A DNA stretch of 64,000 nt, taken from Bactrocera neohumeralis. Its lineage: Eukaryota; Arthropoda; Insecta; Diptera; Tephritidae. Below, piece after piece: positions 1 through 11,231 of this stretch (position 1 is the first letter of the stretch; each line of letters starts with the position of its first letter). The stretch is from positions 88,596,061 to 88,660,060 of the forward strand of contig NC_065921.1 in NCBI RefSeq assembly GCF_024586455.1, given 5' to 3'. The position numbers and the translations under genes are program-made. The notes under the pieces were generated by a model. The model searched no databases and was not told where the DNA came from. It worked only from the letters and a program-made list of their open reading frames with translations.

Positions 1-692
1 TGCTGAAACGAAATGAAATCGAACCATTTCTGAAGCGAATGGCAACAAAAGACGAAAAGTGGATCAAATACGACAATAATGTGGGAAAAAATCATGGTTC
101 AAGCGTGGTGAAGCCCAACAAATGGTCGCAAAGCCAGGATTGACGCCTCGAAAGGTTATGCTGAGTGTTTGATGGGATTGGAAAGGAATCATCCACTTTG
201 AGCTGCTCCACCCCGGTCTAACGATTGATTCTATAATTTACTGTCAACAACTGATGATATTGAAGCAAGCAATCGAAAAAACGACCTGAACTGATCAACA
301 GAAGGGGCTTCGTGTTCCATCAGGACAACGCAAGACCATACACATCTTTGATGACTCGGCAAAAACTGGAAGAGCTTGGATGGTGAGTTTTGATGCATCC
401 ACCATATAGTCCTACCTCGCACCGGCGGACTACCATTTGTTTTGGTGAATGCAGAACTCCCTAAATGGAGTAAAGTTGGCTGCAAGAGAAGCCTGTGAAA
501 ATTACTTGTTGTAGTTTTCACCGAGAAACCAGAAAAGTTTTACACTGATGTAATAATGTCTCTAGCGGAAAAATGGCAAAAAGTGGTCGACTAAAATGGT
601 ACACATTTGTTTCTTCATTTATTGGTATAAATACAACAAAAAATAAGTTGAAGTATGTTTAGAAATACGAAAAGACTTTTTCGACTACCCAA
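1..692 (+). mobile_element. Decayed mariner transposon, 3' part with terminal repeat
   Basis: Translating the plus strand in shifting frames gives pieces of a mariner transposase: a segment with KDEKWI, then the HQDNAR catalytic block near 320-350, HPPYSP near 395-410, and an end resembling AEKWQKVVD near 570-590. Many stops and frameshifts show that it is dead. The right end at 661-692 is a terminal inverted repeat (TACGAAAAGACTTTTTCG then ACTACCCAA) followed by the TA expected of a mariner target site at 693-694. The 5' end lies outside the window. The same terminal repeat recurs at 5951 and 6053-6543, so this is one family. It is a Tc1/mariner element of the D,D(34)D type by family knowledge; the subfamily is not assigned. 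Confidence 0.85.
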
Positions 693-694
693 TA

Positions 695-3120
695 GTTTCT
701 GATCTCTCATACTATGAATTTTGACTTTAGAATTAGAAAAAATCTTTTTTTTAACTATTCTTTTTAATCAATAAAAATTCAAACTGATTTGTAGCGAAGA
801 AAAAATTTTCAAGCGAGAAAAATTTCAAGCAACATTTTTTTATTCGATCGACCTCAAATTTTGAGATTATCTTTAGAATAGAATTTGGCAAAAAATTACG
901 TATGGAAATGAATCGAAACAGCTCAATTTGATTTGAAAAAAGCCAATTATTCAAAAATTCTTTTTTGACCATTTTCAAATTTGAATAGACACCGTTTCCC
1001 TTAAATTAAAATACATTAGATACTTAAAATATGATTTTATTTATTTAACAATTTTTTTATTATACTGAACTCATATTCTAGTACAAAAAGCATTAAAATC
1101 TTGCATTACTAACATTCTCACGTATAGCTGCTGTAAGAACCCGCCTACCATCACCTCTTATTCACTCATAATTAAGCAATTTCGGCAAAAATAAAGTTTT
1201 GGAGATCGTGTGAAGACGCCTCCATGTAGCTAATCTAATAGCAAAACTTAATTTGTTTATATTTAAAATATTACCACACCGCAATACAACTAATGTTAAT
1301 GTGAATGTGTTTATAGCCATGGATAATTAGGAATTCTTACAGTTATTAAGCAAATTTTTATAGCTATTACTTTGACGCAGCTGGGTCAAACAGCCGCACA
1401 CGATATACATATGGGAACATGTGCACACTTGCAACTTGGCCTAGGTGCGATGCCAGCGAAATTTCGCAAAGCGGTGGAGGCAATAAAATGTGTTCATAAA
1501 TTTTTTGTCTAGAACAATAAAACGGTGCAATACAAGCAACAGCTTACACACATACAACACAAACAAACGGTGGCGTTGCTCATAAAATCATAACAGCACA
1601 AAATCTGGCATAGAACGCTGGTGGCAACAACAGAAAAGTAGAAACAGACATAAAAACAAATGCTAAATTCGAGCAAAAGTGGCGGCCTTTGATTGTGACT
1701 GCCGAGCAACAAAGCGTCTAGCGTCTAGCGCATGTTACAGTAACCCGGCGAGCAGCGCATGAACTCATCAGCATGCAAACACCCTTGCGATGCATAAACA
1801 ATTCCACGCCGCATTGCACAATGCCGCCGCTTTTCGCTTTTTTACATTTATAATTTCAATTTCAAAAACTCGCAAAATGTAGCAAAAAAACGGCAGCACA
1901 GTTGGCGGCTAAAATCTCATTTGGTTCGCGCGCCTTAAAACAGCCAAACCTTCAGTCGACGTAGCGAAGCGTACCAAGAATGACCGGCAGCGGGTGAGCC
2001 ACGCGCTAACTGCCAGCAGCCGACGAGCAGCCGCCGAATATTGCAGTAAGCACACCGCTACCGCCGCGGACCCAACACTAACAACAGATCGAGGTGCACA
2101 ACAACAGCTGCAATAGCGGCTGTGGCCGGCTGTCCGTAGTTTGCATCCAAAAAGGCCGCCAACTCAACGGCGCGCTCGTCTTCAATCGATGCACTGACAG
2201 CGTGTGTCGCCGATCGGTGATTGTGCTGCGCATTGTTGTTGCCAGCCATTCATTCGATAGGTCGAAAAAAGACGCGCGTACGTGCATTTATTTCTTTCGA
2301 ATGCCCCAATCTTTTTGCGAATTCATTTTAGGCAGTTGCAAAATTTTCAATTTCGATTCTCAATGCGAGACGCACCGCGCGCAGCCGCCATAACTGCCAG
2401 CACCTTCAGCTGCCGCGAGCGCAGCATGCCGCGTTCGTGTGCGAATTGCGTCAAATTAACGTCTGTTCGTTTTCTACAAATCTGCGTTGCTTGTTGCTAC
2501 TATGGCGCACCATAATTGCGTTCTTTGAATGTGCAGTTGTTGTTGCTTATTAGTATTGTTTACCAGCAATCATTTTTCTTGCAAGATTTTGCAATTTCAT
2601 AAATACGCGTTTCATATTCGTCGATTTTTGCGGCATATTCTGTTATATTTTTCGTCAATATTTGCCAAGCCGCGCTTAGAAGCGCGTCGAGCAGAGTCAA
2701 GTTCGTTGCTTGAGTCTTTTGTGCGCCAACTCGCATTACACTTCGCACGCATAACCGCACACCGCACGATGTGCAGCCGGCGCTGACAGTTGAAAGCACA
2801 ATAAACCGTTATTGTTCGGTCGCGGCTGGCGGCCTCAACACCCTCTTCACTTATTTGCTCAGCACAAATATTTGTACGCTTTTATGACATCCATTGTTAT
2901 GTTGCAGGCGCGGGCATTGCGTGTCGTTGGCGGCACAAATGAGCGCCGTGCGGTTAATAAAAAAATTAAATGTATTTTTAAATGATCTATTTGCACTTAT
3001 GCATATTTGTGAGGCGCACGCATGCGCTCTGCGCAATTTGTGGCAATAAGTGTGCGGATTTGTGCTTCAATGCACGCGAGTGACATTAAGAAGCGTGTGA
3101 ATGCGCGGCTGAGGAAATTT
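695..3120. other. Intergenic, no gene recognised; CpG-richer block 1500-3100
   Basis: The first 800 bases are AT-rich with no coding signal. From about 1500 to 3100 base composition shifts clearly toward GC with frequent CG dinucleotides and CAACAGC tracts, which in fly genomes often marks regulatory DNA or a distant first exon. A TCAGTC initiator-like site sits at 1952-1957, and an ATG at 1981 opens five codons that run into a GTGAG donor-like site. No downstream exon could be linked to it, so it is not called as a gene. Open frames in this block are short, overlap on both strands and show no recognisable protein. Confidence 0.5.
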
Positions 3121-4560
3121 AGAATGGAAAGATTTCAAAATAGCAAATATTTTATTTTTTTTTTGTAAAATTTACAACAACAAAATTTTACGGAAAATAT
3201 ACTAAAATTACTTTTTAAACTATGTATGAAATTTATTCCTCAAATATTTTGCTACATATATATTTTTTTGATTTTTGCTAAAAAAATTACAAATATTATA
3301 AGTATTTTTGAAAGTGAATCTTACAAAAAAATTTTAAGGAGAAAATATTTTAAAAAATAAAAAATACTGATCACCAACATGACCAAAAAGCCTAATGCTT
3401 TAAAAAATTTATAAAAAAAAATAAATTTTAAGTGGCTTTAAAAATTTTTAGAATTAAAAAAATTATTACGAAATTTTTTATATAAATGTATTTATTAAAA
3501 AAAAAAAATTATTAAAAAAAAAAAATTATTGAATAAAAATAGTTTTCCAAAAATTATTCAAAAAATATTTTTTTCAAAATTTTTCAAAAAAAATACTTTT
3601 TTATTGTGATATCAACCCCCAACCTAAAATACGTTTATTAATCCTGCTGGGAAACAACTTACTTGTCATTTGTTGTCAACAGGGCTGCAATTTTTTTAAT
3701 TACAAAAATTTGATTAAAAAACAATTACCTACTCTTTAAAATTTGGAAAAATTGGATTTTCGTCTTTTAATCCCGATGTTGGGATTAAAAATTATTATGA
3801 TTTCGTGTTTTAATCCAAGATGTAGGCATTGAAAATATTATTTTTGTGTTTTAAATGAACGCGAAAAATGTTAAAATGTTTAAGAGAAATTATTTTTTTG
3901 TTACATGAGAAATTTTTTTTCTTTTTTACTTTTCAATTCAAAAAAAAAATAAAAATAAATTCTTAAACAGCATTTGAAATTTTTTTTCAATTTTTTTTAG
4001 TTGCAATGTTGGGACTAAAAACTAAATTTTCTTTAATGTTTATTCGAAAAACTGTGAATTTTAGGACATTTTTTTTTTTAATTATATTGTTGAGGTTAAA
4101 ATTTGTCTTTTGTAGTTTTCAATTCATTATTAAATTTTTAAAAAACATATTTAAAATTAATAGTTTATTTTAAAAAAATTAAAAAAATAATAATCCCAAA
4201 AACCGGATTAATAATAATTATTTAATATAAAAAAAGCGCTTAAAAGATTAAAAATTATTTTTTAATCGATTTTGGGACTATTATTTTTTTTGAATCCGGT
4301 ATGCGTGATTTTTTAAATTTTTTTTTTATATTTTTATTCTTATTTTTATATTAATTCAATCATTTGCCTAACTGAACTAAAGAGGCTTTAGCAACCTTTG
4401 CTTCTTGCTCTAGGAGCTGTTTTCTCAATTACCGAAAGAAGGAGTCATGATTAAATTCAAAAGAACTCAACTGAGTGAAGGCTGCGAACCAAACATTAAG
4501 AAAACGGCTCTTAATGTTAAAACAATTTTTTTTTTATTCAATAAATAAATATATAAAAAT
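3121..4560. other. AT-rich intergenic DNA with recurring GGGATTAAAA motifs
   Basis: This stretch is dominated by A/T homopolymers. Between about 3760 and 4310 short diverged copies of a motif like TTTTAATCCC / GGGATTAAAA recur in both orientations. The clearest is a perfect 10-base inverted repeat at 3765-3774 and 3781-3790 separated by six bases. No gene is seen. Confidence 0.5.
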
Positions 4561-5950
4561 AGTAAACAGCTGCTATTGTGTACTATTCCTCAATTTTAAT
4601 CACCAGTTTACTCCAAAAATCCTTTCTTAAAACCAAAACTCCTTAACTTCATAGTTTACCCAAGCCCCTAAAAATTAACCAAAACTTAAAAACTAAACCA
4701 AGATGTCTGTAATGGTAGCTCCAAACTGTGTCAGCAACTGGGCAAGACTGATAGCACTGACAGCAGTTAACAATGTTTGTGGCACACACGGCGTATGAGT
4801 GAAATACACAGCATGCCGAGTATGAAACAGCGACTGCGCAGACCAGCCGAGCGCCAAAAATATTTTCTAACAAACTGAGAGAGAGTACACACGAAATCGC
4901 ATATAGTCAGCTGTGCACTAGTTTCGCTCGCGACGAAGCTATGAGAGCGAAGACGCTGCGGCAACACAAGCGAGTCAGCAGCATCAGCAATATGAAGCTA
5001 AAGCAACAGCAACAACATGCAAATGAATATGCGAGCACATTAATTACAAATGAATGAAACTTTTAATTTGTTAGCAGGCACAATAACTGCAACAACAACA
5101 GGCGCAGCGCGAACCGCTTTGCAGCATGTTATTGTTGCTTTACAAATAGCTGCTGTATGCTTTACTGGTGGCAACAACAACAGCACATATGCCGCTAAGT
5201 GGAGTTGGACTGATGAATGAGCGTTCTGCTGAGCCACTATCACACACACACGCGATAGCGCCGTTGTATGCGCTGGCGAGCTCTCTCGGCAAATGAAAAA
5301 CGGTGTAAAGCTCATTATCAAATGTGAAGCGCTGCACGTAGTGACACACACACTCGTGCAGTCATTGTTGCGCTCATATTGCGAATATGATTATTTTTCA
5401 TTATTTTTCATACGTCGTATCGGCATTTGGCATTTATGTTTGGCTTTTGTTTTAGGCGACGCGTGTATTAATGCTTTTGCTGCGTGCTGACGCTGTTATG
5501 ATTCCTGCGTGCTCATGCGGCCTGTGTGGCAACTAAAGATCATTCAAAAACAAATCTTTTTTGCCTGGTTTGAGCCCTGTTTGTTCTATGCATTGCTGAA
5601 AAGAATTGAAGCAATGAAATTTGACCAAAGAAAACCATGCTGAACCACTGAGTCCATAAAAAAATTATAAAATTTACCAAATAAACAAAAGTTTGAACTT
5701 TTTCGGCGATAACTGCTTCTTTTGTCCCTTCTTTGTGCCACAGATGACACATTATAGTATTCTCTGACGAAAAATTTTATCTAAATCTATTAAGCTAGAG
5801 GTCGTCCTTATTGCCCTTGGTTAGACATCATTTACATGCATTTTGTACTTATTTTGCCAGAATTACTGTGAGAAAGAAGTTCACATGATCTAAAAAGATC
5901 AACAAAATGTCTATCGAATTCGAAGCACTTACATTCTCACGCAACTAATA
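4561..5950. other. Intergenic, nothing recognised
   Basis: Moderate-GC DNA with opa-like CAACAGC tracts near 5000-5180. Short open frames occur on both strands but overlap each other and encode low-complexity or Cys/Val-rich peptides without family resemblance. No promoter, RNA gene or transposon was recognised before the mariner fragment at 5951. Confidence 0.4.
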
Positions 5951-6050
5951 ATGGTAGTCGAAAAGTCTTTTCGTATTTCTAATCACACTTCAACTTCATT
6001 TTATAACGAAAATTCTAATTTTTTTTAATATTAGTGTATGGTAACCAATA
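5951..6050 (-). mobile_element. Solo mariner 3'-end fragment
   Basis: Following a TA at 5949-5950, the sequence GGTAGTCGAAAAGTCTTTTC and the next bases match, in reverse orientation, the terminal repeat and subterminal region of the mariner at 1-692 (TTTCGTATTTCTAA, then CACTTCAACTT). It ends where the next copy of the same family begins at 6053, so only about 100 bases of this copy survive. Confidence 0.75.
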
Positions 6051-6052
6051 TA

Positions 6053-6543
6053 TTGGGTAGTCGACTTTCTAATATTTTTAATCAAACTTCAACTTATTTT
6101 TTTTTTATTTATACTAATAAATAAATAAACAAAAATATGTACCATTTTGGTCGACCTATTTTTGCTATTTTTCGCTAGAGATATTATTCCATCAGTGTAA
6201 AACATTCATCAGTGTAAATCGAAATATCGAAATTTTCAGAACGGAAGCGAGAGCACCAACTTCCATAAGTTCACACAAATTTCATTGGTGGCTTGTGTGA
6301 CATTCTTCCCTATTTTATACAAAATTTTCAAAACATAGCGAATTTCTTCATTATTTAAACTCATTTTTGAATAACTGTAACTTTTTTTCAACTTCCCCGA
6401 ATTGTTATTTTGGTTAAATGAAACTTAAAATCTCACCTTTCCAACACTATATGGTATGACACAATGTGATTGTTTGCGCTGGAGATATACGCCTGCGACA
6501 ACATCTATTAACAAAATACGAAAAAACTTTTTCGACTACCAAA
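6053..6543 (-). mobile_element. Internally deleted mariner with both terminal repeats
   Basis: The left end after TA (6051-6052) is TTGGGTAGTCGA and the right end before TA (6544-6545) is TCGACTACCAAA, so the two ends are inverted repeats flanked by TA duplications. Read on the minus strand, the left side matches the 3' region of the 1-692 element (CATCAGTGTAAAAC, GGTCGACC). The right side carries a presumed 5' leader (CCAGCGCAAACAATCACATT). At about 491 bp it lacks nearly all of the transposase gene, so it is a non-autonomous deletion derivative. A short internal duplication of CATCAGTGTAAA is visible near 6190-6220. Confidence 0.82.
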
Positions 6544-6645
6544 TACATATTTTGCACAAAAAATAATAAAATTTTATTAATTTTAAAACAGAAGCAATAT
6601 TTTAATGAGATCCCCGAACTTCTTCTTAATTGGCGTAGAAACCGC

Positions 6646-8783
6646 TTAAGCGATTATAGCCGAGTTAACAACAGCGCGCCAGTCGCTTCTTCTTCTCGCT
6701 ACGTGGCGCCAATTGGATATTCCAAGCGAAGCCAGGTCCTTCTCCACTTGGTCCTTCCAACGGAGTGGAGGTCTTCCTCTTCCTCTGCTTCCCCCGGCGG
6801 GTACTGCGTCGAATATTTTCAGAGCTGGAGTGTTTTCGTCCATCCGGACAACATGACCTAGCCAGCGTAGCCGCTGTCTTTTAATTCGCTGAACTATGTC
6901 GATGTCGTCGTATATCTCGTACAGCTCATCGTTCCATCGAATGCGGTATTCGCCGTGGCTAACGCGCAAAGGACCATAAATCTTTCGCAGAACTTTTCTC
7001 TCGAAAACTCGCAACGTCGACTCATCCGTTGTTGACATCGTCCAAGACTCTGCACCATACAGCAGGACGGGAATTATGAGTGACTTATAGAGTTTGGTTT
7101 TTGTTTGTCGAGAGAGGACTTTGCTTCTCAATTGCCTACTCAGTCCGAAGTAGCACCTGTTGGCAAGAGTTATCCTGCGTTGGATTTCTAGGCTGACATT
7201 GTTGGTGGTGTTTACGCTGGTTCCAAGATAGACGAAATTATCTACGACTTCAAAGTTATGACTGTCAACAGTGACGTGAGTGCCAAGTCGCGAATGCGAC
7301 GACTGTTTGTTTGATGACAGGAGATACTTCGTCTTGCCCTCGTTCACTACCAGACCCATTTTCTGTGCTTCCTTGTCCAGCCTGGAGAAAGCAGAACTAA
7401 CGGCGCGGGTGTTGAGGCCGATGATATCAATATCATCGGCATACGCCAACAGCTGTACACTCTTATAGAAGATGGTACCTTCTCTATTTAGTTCTGCGGC
7501 TCGAACTATTTTCTCCAAAAGCAGGTTGAAAAAGTCGCACGATAGGGAATCGCCTTGTCTGAAACCTCGTTTGGTATCGAACGGCTCGGAGAGGTCCTTC
7601 CCGATCCTGACGGAGCTTTTGGTGTTACTCAACGTCAGTTTACACAGCCGTATTAGTTTTGCGGGGATACCAAATTCAGACATCGCGGCATAAAGGCAGC
7701 TCCTTTTCGTGCTGTCGAAAGCAGCTTTGAAATCGACGAAGAGGTGGTGTGTGTCGATTCTCTTTTCACGGGTCTTTTCCAAGATTTGGCGCATGGTGAA
7801 TATCTGGTCGGTTGTTGATTTGCCAGGTCTGAAGCCACACTGATAAGGTCCAATCAGTTTGTTGACGGTGGGCTTTAATCTTTCACACAATACGCTCGAT
7901 AGAACCTTATATGCGATGTTGAGGAGGCTAATCCCACGGTAGTTGGCGCAGATTGTGGGGTCTCCTTTTTTATGGATTGGGCATAGCACACTTAAATTCC
8001 AATCGTTGGGCATGCTTTCGTCCGACCATATTTTACAAAGAAGCTGATGCATGCACCTTATCAGTTCTTCGCCGCCGTGTTTGAATAGCTCGGCCGGCAA
8101 TCCGTCGGCCCCTGCCGCTTTGTTGTTCTTCAGGCGGGCAATTGCTATTCGAACTTCTTCATGGTCGGGTAATGGAACGTCTGCTCCATCGTCATCGATT
8201 GGGGAATCGGGTTCTCCTTCTCCTGGTGTTGTGCGTTCACTGCCATTCAGCAGGCTGGAGAAGTGTTCCCTCCATAATTTAAGTATGCTCTGGGCATCAG
8301 TGACTAGATCACCTTTGGGGGTTCTACAGGAATACGCTCCGGTCTTGAAACCTTCCGTAAGCCGCCGCATTTTTTCGTAGAATTTTCGAGCATTACCCCT
8401 GTCGGCCAGCTTATCAAGCTCTTCGTACTCACGCATTTCAGCCTCTTTCTTCTTCTGTCTACAAATGCGTCTCGCTTCCCTCTTCAACTCTCGGTATCTA
8501 TCCCATCCCGCACGTGTAGTGGTCGATCGTAACGTTGCGAGGTAGGCAGCCTGTTTTCTCTCCGCTGCGACACGGCACTCCTCGTCGTACCAGCTGTTCT
8601 TTTGCACTTTCCGAAAACCAATGGTTTCGGTTGCAGCTGTACGTAAGGAGTTTGAAATGCCGTCCCACAGTTCCCTTATACCGAGTTGTTGACGAGTGCT
8701 CTCAGAGAGCAGGAGTGCAAGCCGAGTAGAAAATCGTTCGGCTGTCTGTTGTGATTGCAGCTTCTCGACGTCGAACCTTCCTT
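6646..8783 (-). pseudogene. LINE reverse transcriptase with C-terminal region
   Basis: The reverse transcriptase half of the LINE is open for more than 700 codons. Visible motifs in order are AGADGLPAELFKHG, NYRGISLLNIAYKVL, GFRPGKSTTDQI, FVDFKAAFD (first catalytic Asp), GFRQGDSLSCDFFN, and LLAYADDIDIIG with the catalytic YADD. After the thumb comes a conserved C terminus containing RLRWLGHVVRMDE and SRGRGRPPLRWKDQV. The RT core is intact, but its natural start lies in the endonuclease, from which it is cut off by a frameshift near 8780. The long intact RT frame suggests fairly recent insertion. Confidence 0.87.
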
Positions 8784-9614
8784 GTGTTTGGTGGCGCGCG
8801 TTTTTTTGCACAGAGGCGGGTGCGAATTTTAGCTGCAACAAGATAGTGGTCCGAGTCGATGTTAGGACCTCGGAGCGCACGCACATCTAAAACACTGGAG
8901 ACGTGTCTTCCGTCTATCACAACATGATCGATCTGGTTGGTAGTTTTTCGATCCGGAGACAGCCAGGTAGCTTGATGAATCTTCTTATGCTGGAATCTAG
9001 TACTACAGATAACCATATTTCGGGCCCCGGCGAAGTCAATCAGCCTCAACCCATTTGGGGATGTTTCGTCGTGGAGGCTGAATTTACCGACCGTAGTGCC
9101 AAATATACCTTCTTTGCCCACCCTGGCGTTAAAGTCGCCAAGCACGATTTTGACATCGTGGCGGGGGCAGCTCTCATAAGCGCGCTCCAAGCGCTCATAG
9201 AAGGCATCTTTGGTCACATCGTCCTTCTCTTCCGTCGGGGCGTGGGCGCAAATCAGCGATATGTTGAAGAACCTCGCTTTGATGCGGATTGTGGCTAGAC
9301 GTTCATTCTCTCTCTCATTCGCTCTCTCCCACCACGAATCCTACACCAAACTTGCGCTCCTTTATATGGCCACTGTAGTAAATGTCACAAGGACCTACTC
9401 GTCTCTGTCCTTGTCCCGTCCATCGCATTTCTTGGACGGCGGTGATGTCAGCCTTTGTCTTTACGAGGACATCAACCAGCTGGGCAGCGGCACCTTCCCA
9501 ATTAAGGGACCGGACATTCCAGGTGCATGCCCTCAATTCGTAGTCCTTATTTCGTTTGCCATGGTCGTCATCAAAAGGGGGGTCTCTCATCCGAGGCTGG
9601 TTGTAGCTCTTCAC
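8702..9614 (-). pseudogene. LINE APE-type endonuclease domain (broken)
   Basis: This would nick target DNA to prime reverse transcription. All hallmark motifs are visible on the minus strand: WNVRSL (Asn block), QEMRWTG (catalytic Glu), GDFNARVG (Asp and Asn) and NIDSDHYLV (Asp-His). Two lesions separate the pieces. Near 9290-9315 the frame changes within a GAGAGAGAG-type purine stretch, with apparent loss of codons between GVGFVVGES and RLATIRIKA. Near 8775-8790 the frame shifts again, between the segment ending KKRAPPNTR and the RT-linked segment GRFDVEKLQSQQ. The domain was originally fused to the downstream RT in one reading frame, as in other single-ORF LINEs. Confidence 0.83.
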
Positions 9615-9819
9615 TGGGGGTGTTTTTTACGTGGCGGGTCCCAAACTTGTAGGGAATGTTTCGCCTTCTCACTTTAGCTCGCCTTCGAACGGATGTTCTT
9701 AGGCTACCCAGAGGATACTTGGTCAAAGACCGGAAGTAGTGAGCTGCTTGAGCCATGTGTGAAAGAATCGTTTCTGGCCACTCCCAAGTGAATGGCGATC
9801 AGAGAACTTTCCTCACTTG

Positions 9820-9879
9820 CGTGAACTTCTACACATGACTCCATCCTCCCGTGAACTTCTACACATGACTCCATCCTCC
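9820..9879. repeat. Two perfect tandem 30-bp units
   Basis: The unit beginning CGTGAACTTCTACACATG and ending CCATCCTCC occurs at 9820-9849 and again without a gap at 9850-9879. It sits at the presumed 5' boundary of the minus-strand LINE, so it may be a duplication within the LINE 5' untranslated region. That interpretation is inference. Confidence 0.85.
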
Positions 9880-9880
9880 A

Positions 9881-11098
9881 TCCACGCGCAATAAAACCAC
9901 TCTAACTGTGAACAAAAGCACATTTAATTTTATCGTCGTGCGAAGAGTTTGCAGGAATTTTCGTGTTCGCACGCATTCGAAGCGCCTTTCGCCGCATCCT
10001 CCGACGCCAACAACAAGCCACTAAACGCAACGCATGAAAACAACAATGTTTCCTGCCAAAAACGCAGAAGAAGAAACACACAAAAATTTGCACCCATTCG
10101 TGGCCCAAGCGGCGGCCGCCTGAGTGTGTGTGTGTGTGTGGCTCACATAAACCTAAAAATGAAACTGAAGCGCAAATGCAAACAACAGCAATGGCCAGCA
10201 GCGCTCGACTATAATGGCAACTGTTTATTGCTGTGCATCAGCAACATCATTACCAAGCAGCAGCGTGCTTTATATGCCCTTGTTGTTGTTTGTGTTTGCG
10301 CCTTCAAGCAGCGCACATTGTGCTGTTGCGTACATTTGCGAATGAGTTTTGGTGTTGTTGCCGCCAACTATTATTCAAGTGTTTATTGTTTTGTACCTTT
10401 GACTGTTGTTTTGGCGATGCTAACAACAGCAACAGCAACAACAGCACACGCAGTGGCAGCGGCAAAAGCAACAACAACTAGCGTTAACTGTGAGCTCAGC
10501 CGACATTATGGTTGCTTCTTCGTACGTTAAGTTGCAGATGTTGTTGTTGTTGTTGTTTGATGTTGTTGTTGCTAATGTTTCGCGGGAGCTCGCTGCAGCC
10601 GCCAGCGCTCTTCCAACCGCTCAAATCACATTGCTGCCGCTTGCCACTTCGATCTGCACAACCTCAGCGCCGCTGTGCTCTCGCAGTTTTGCCGCTTACT
10701 TTTTCATTTCAAGCTCGTTGTTGTTGCACATTTGTGTTTCTACACATCTTGCTCATTTGCTCTCCGGATACAATTAATTTTTGCTTGCTGGCATGTAGCT
10801 AAGCACAAATTTAGTTTCTAAGCTGTCTCGGCGTTGTTGTGTTGCCTGCCTTTTTGTTGTAGTTTTTGAAAAATTTGGCGCGCAATTTTGTCTTCTTAAT
10901 GTTATCTGTTGCTCTTCCCTAAGCACAGCCACCGCAACACTCTTGCACCCCGCCATGCGGTGGCACTTGTTCATGCCGCTGCCGCGTTTGCCTTCTGCCA
11001 CTTTGGGCCAACGCTTTCGGCAGCCTCTTCGCCTGCCGCAGCCAGCTGCCTTCTGTTAGCTGCTAACTGCTAGCTGCACTACTATTTGTTTCAAACAA
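9881..11098. other. Upstream regulatory-type region of the cuticle gene
   Basis: GC-balanced intergenic DNA with repeated CAACAACAGCAA and TTGTTGTTG tracts (10420-10580). Open frames here, including one of nearly 200 codons, are driven by these triplet repeats and look non-genic (runs of Cys, Ala or Thr, no domain). The region ends at the TATA box of the following gene and probably contains its cis-regulatory elements; that is inferred from position only. Confidence 0.45.
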
Positions 11099-11130
11099 TA
11101 TAAATAGTGGCCTACGAAACTGTTTCAGTA
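11099..11130 (+). promoter_or_regulatory. TATA box and initiator of the cuticle protein gene
   Basis: TATAAATA at 11099-11106 is followed 28 bases later by an arthropod initiator TCAGTA (11125-11130), placing the start of transcription at about A11127. Spacing is ideal for an RNA polymerase II core promoter and is typical of strongly expressed cuticle genes. The predicted 5' untranslated region runs to the ATG at 11232. Confidence 0.85.
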
Positions 11131-11231
11131 TCAAATTCAATTCAACCATCTTCGCAAGAAGAACAAACAGCTAAGTAGCTAAACAACTTTTGTGTGTGAT
11201 AATTCAAAACCCAAACCAGTGAATATACAAA

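Larger units (their letters stand above)
6619..9880 (-). mobile_element. Non-LTR retrotransposon (APE endonuclease + RT), nearly full length
   Basis: Minus-strand LINE. The apurinic-type endonuclease is encoded by about 9614-8702 and the reverse transcriptase by about 8780-6646. The 3' end has an AAGAAGAAG-type tail (CTTCTTCTT on the plus strand at 6619-6627), as in RTE-like elements that end in short simple repeats. The endonuclease N terminus (TWNVRSL, QEMRWTGQG) resembles proteins often annotated as craniofacial development protein 2-like. Clade assignment to RTE-like is an inference; no RNase H domain is seen. The copy is broken by two frame changes, so it is not autonomous. It lies about 75 bp from the right terminus of the mariner at 6053-6543. 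Confidence 0.85.

Noticed and set aside
231..521. Minus-strand open frame opposite the first mariner
   Set aside because: The plus strand carries recognisable mariner transposase pieces; the minus frame is incidental.
9949..10530. Plus-strand open frame of 193 codons
   Set aside because: It is produced by CAACAGC/TTGTTG repeats, encodes Cys/Ala/Thr runs with no domain, overlaps another open frame, and sits directly upstream of a TATA-driven gene.
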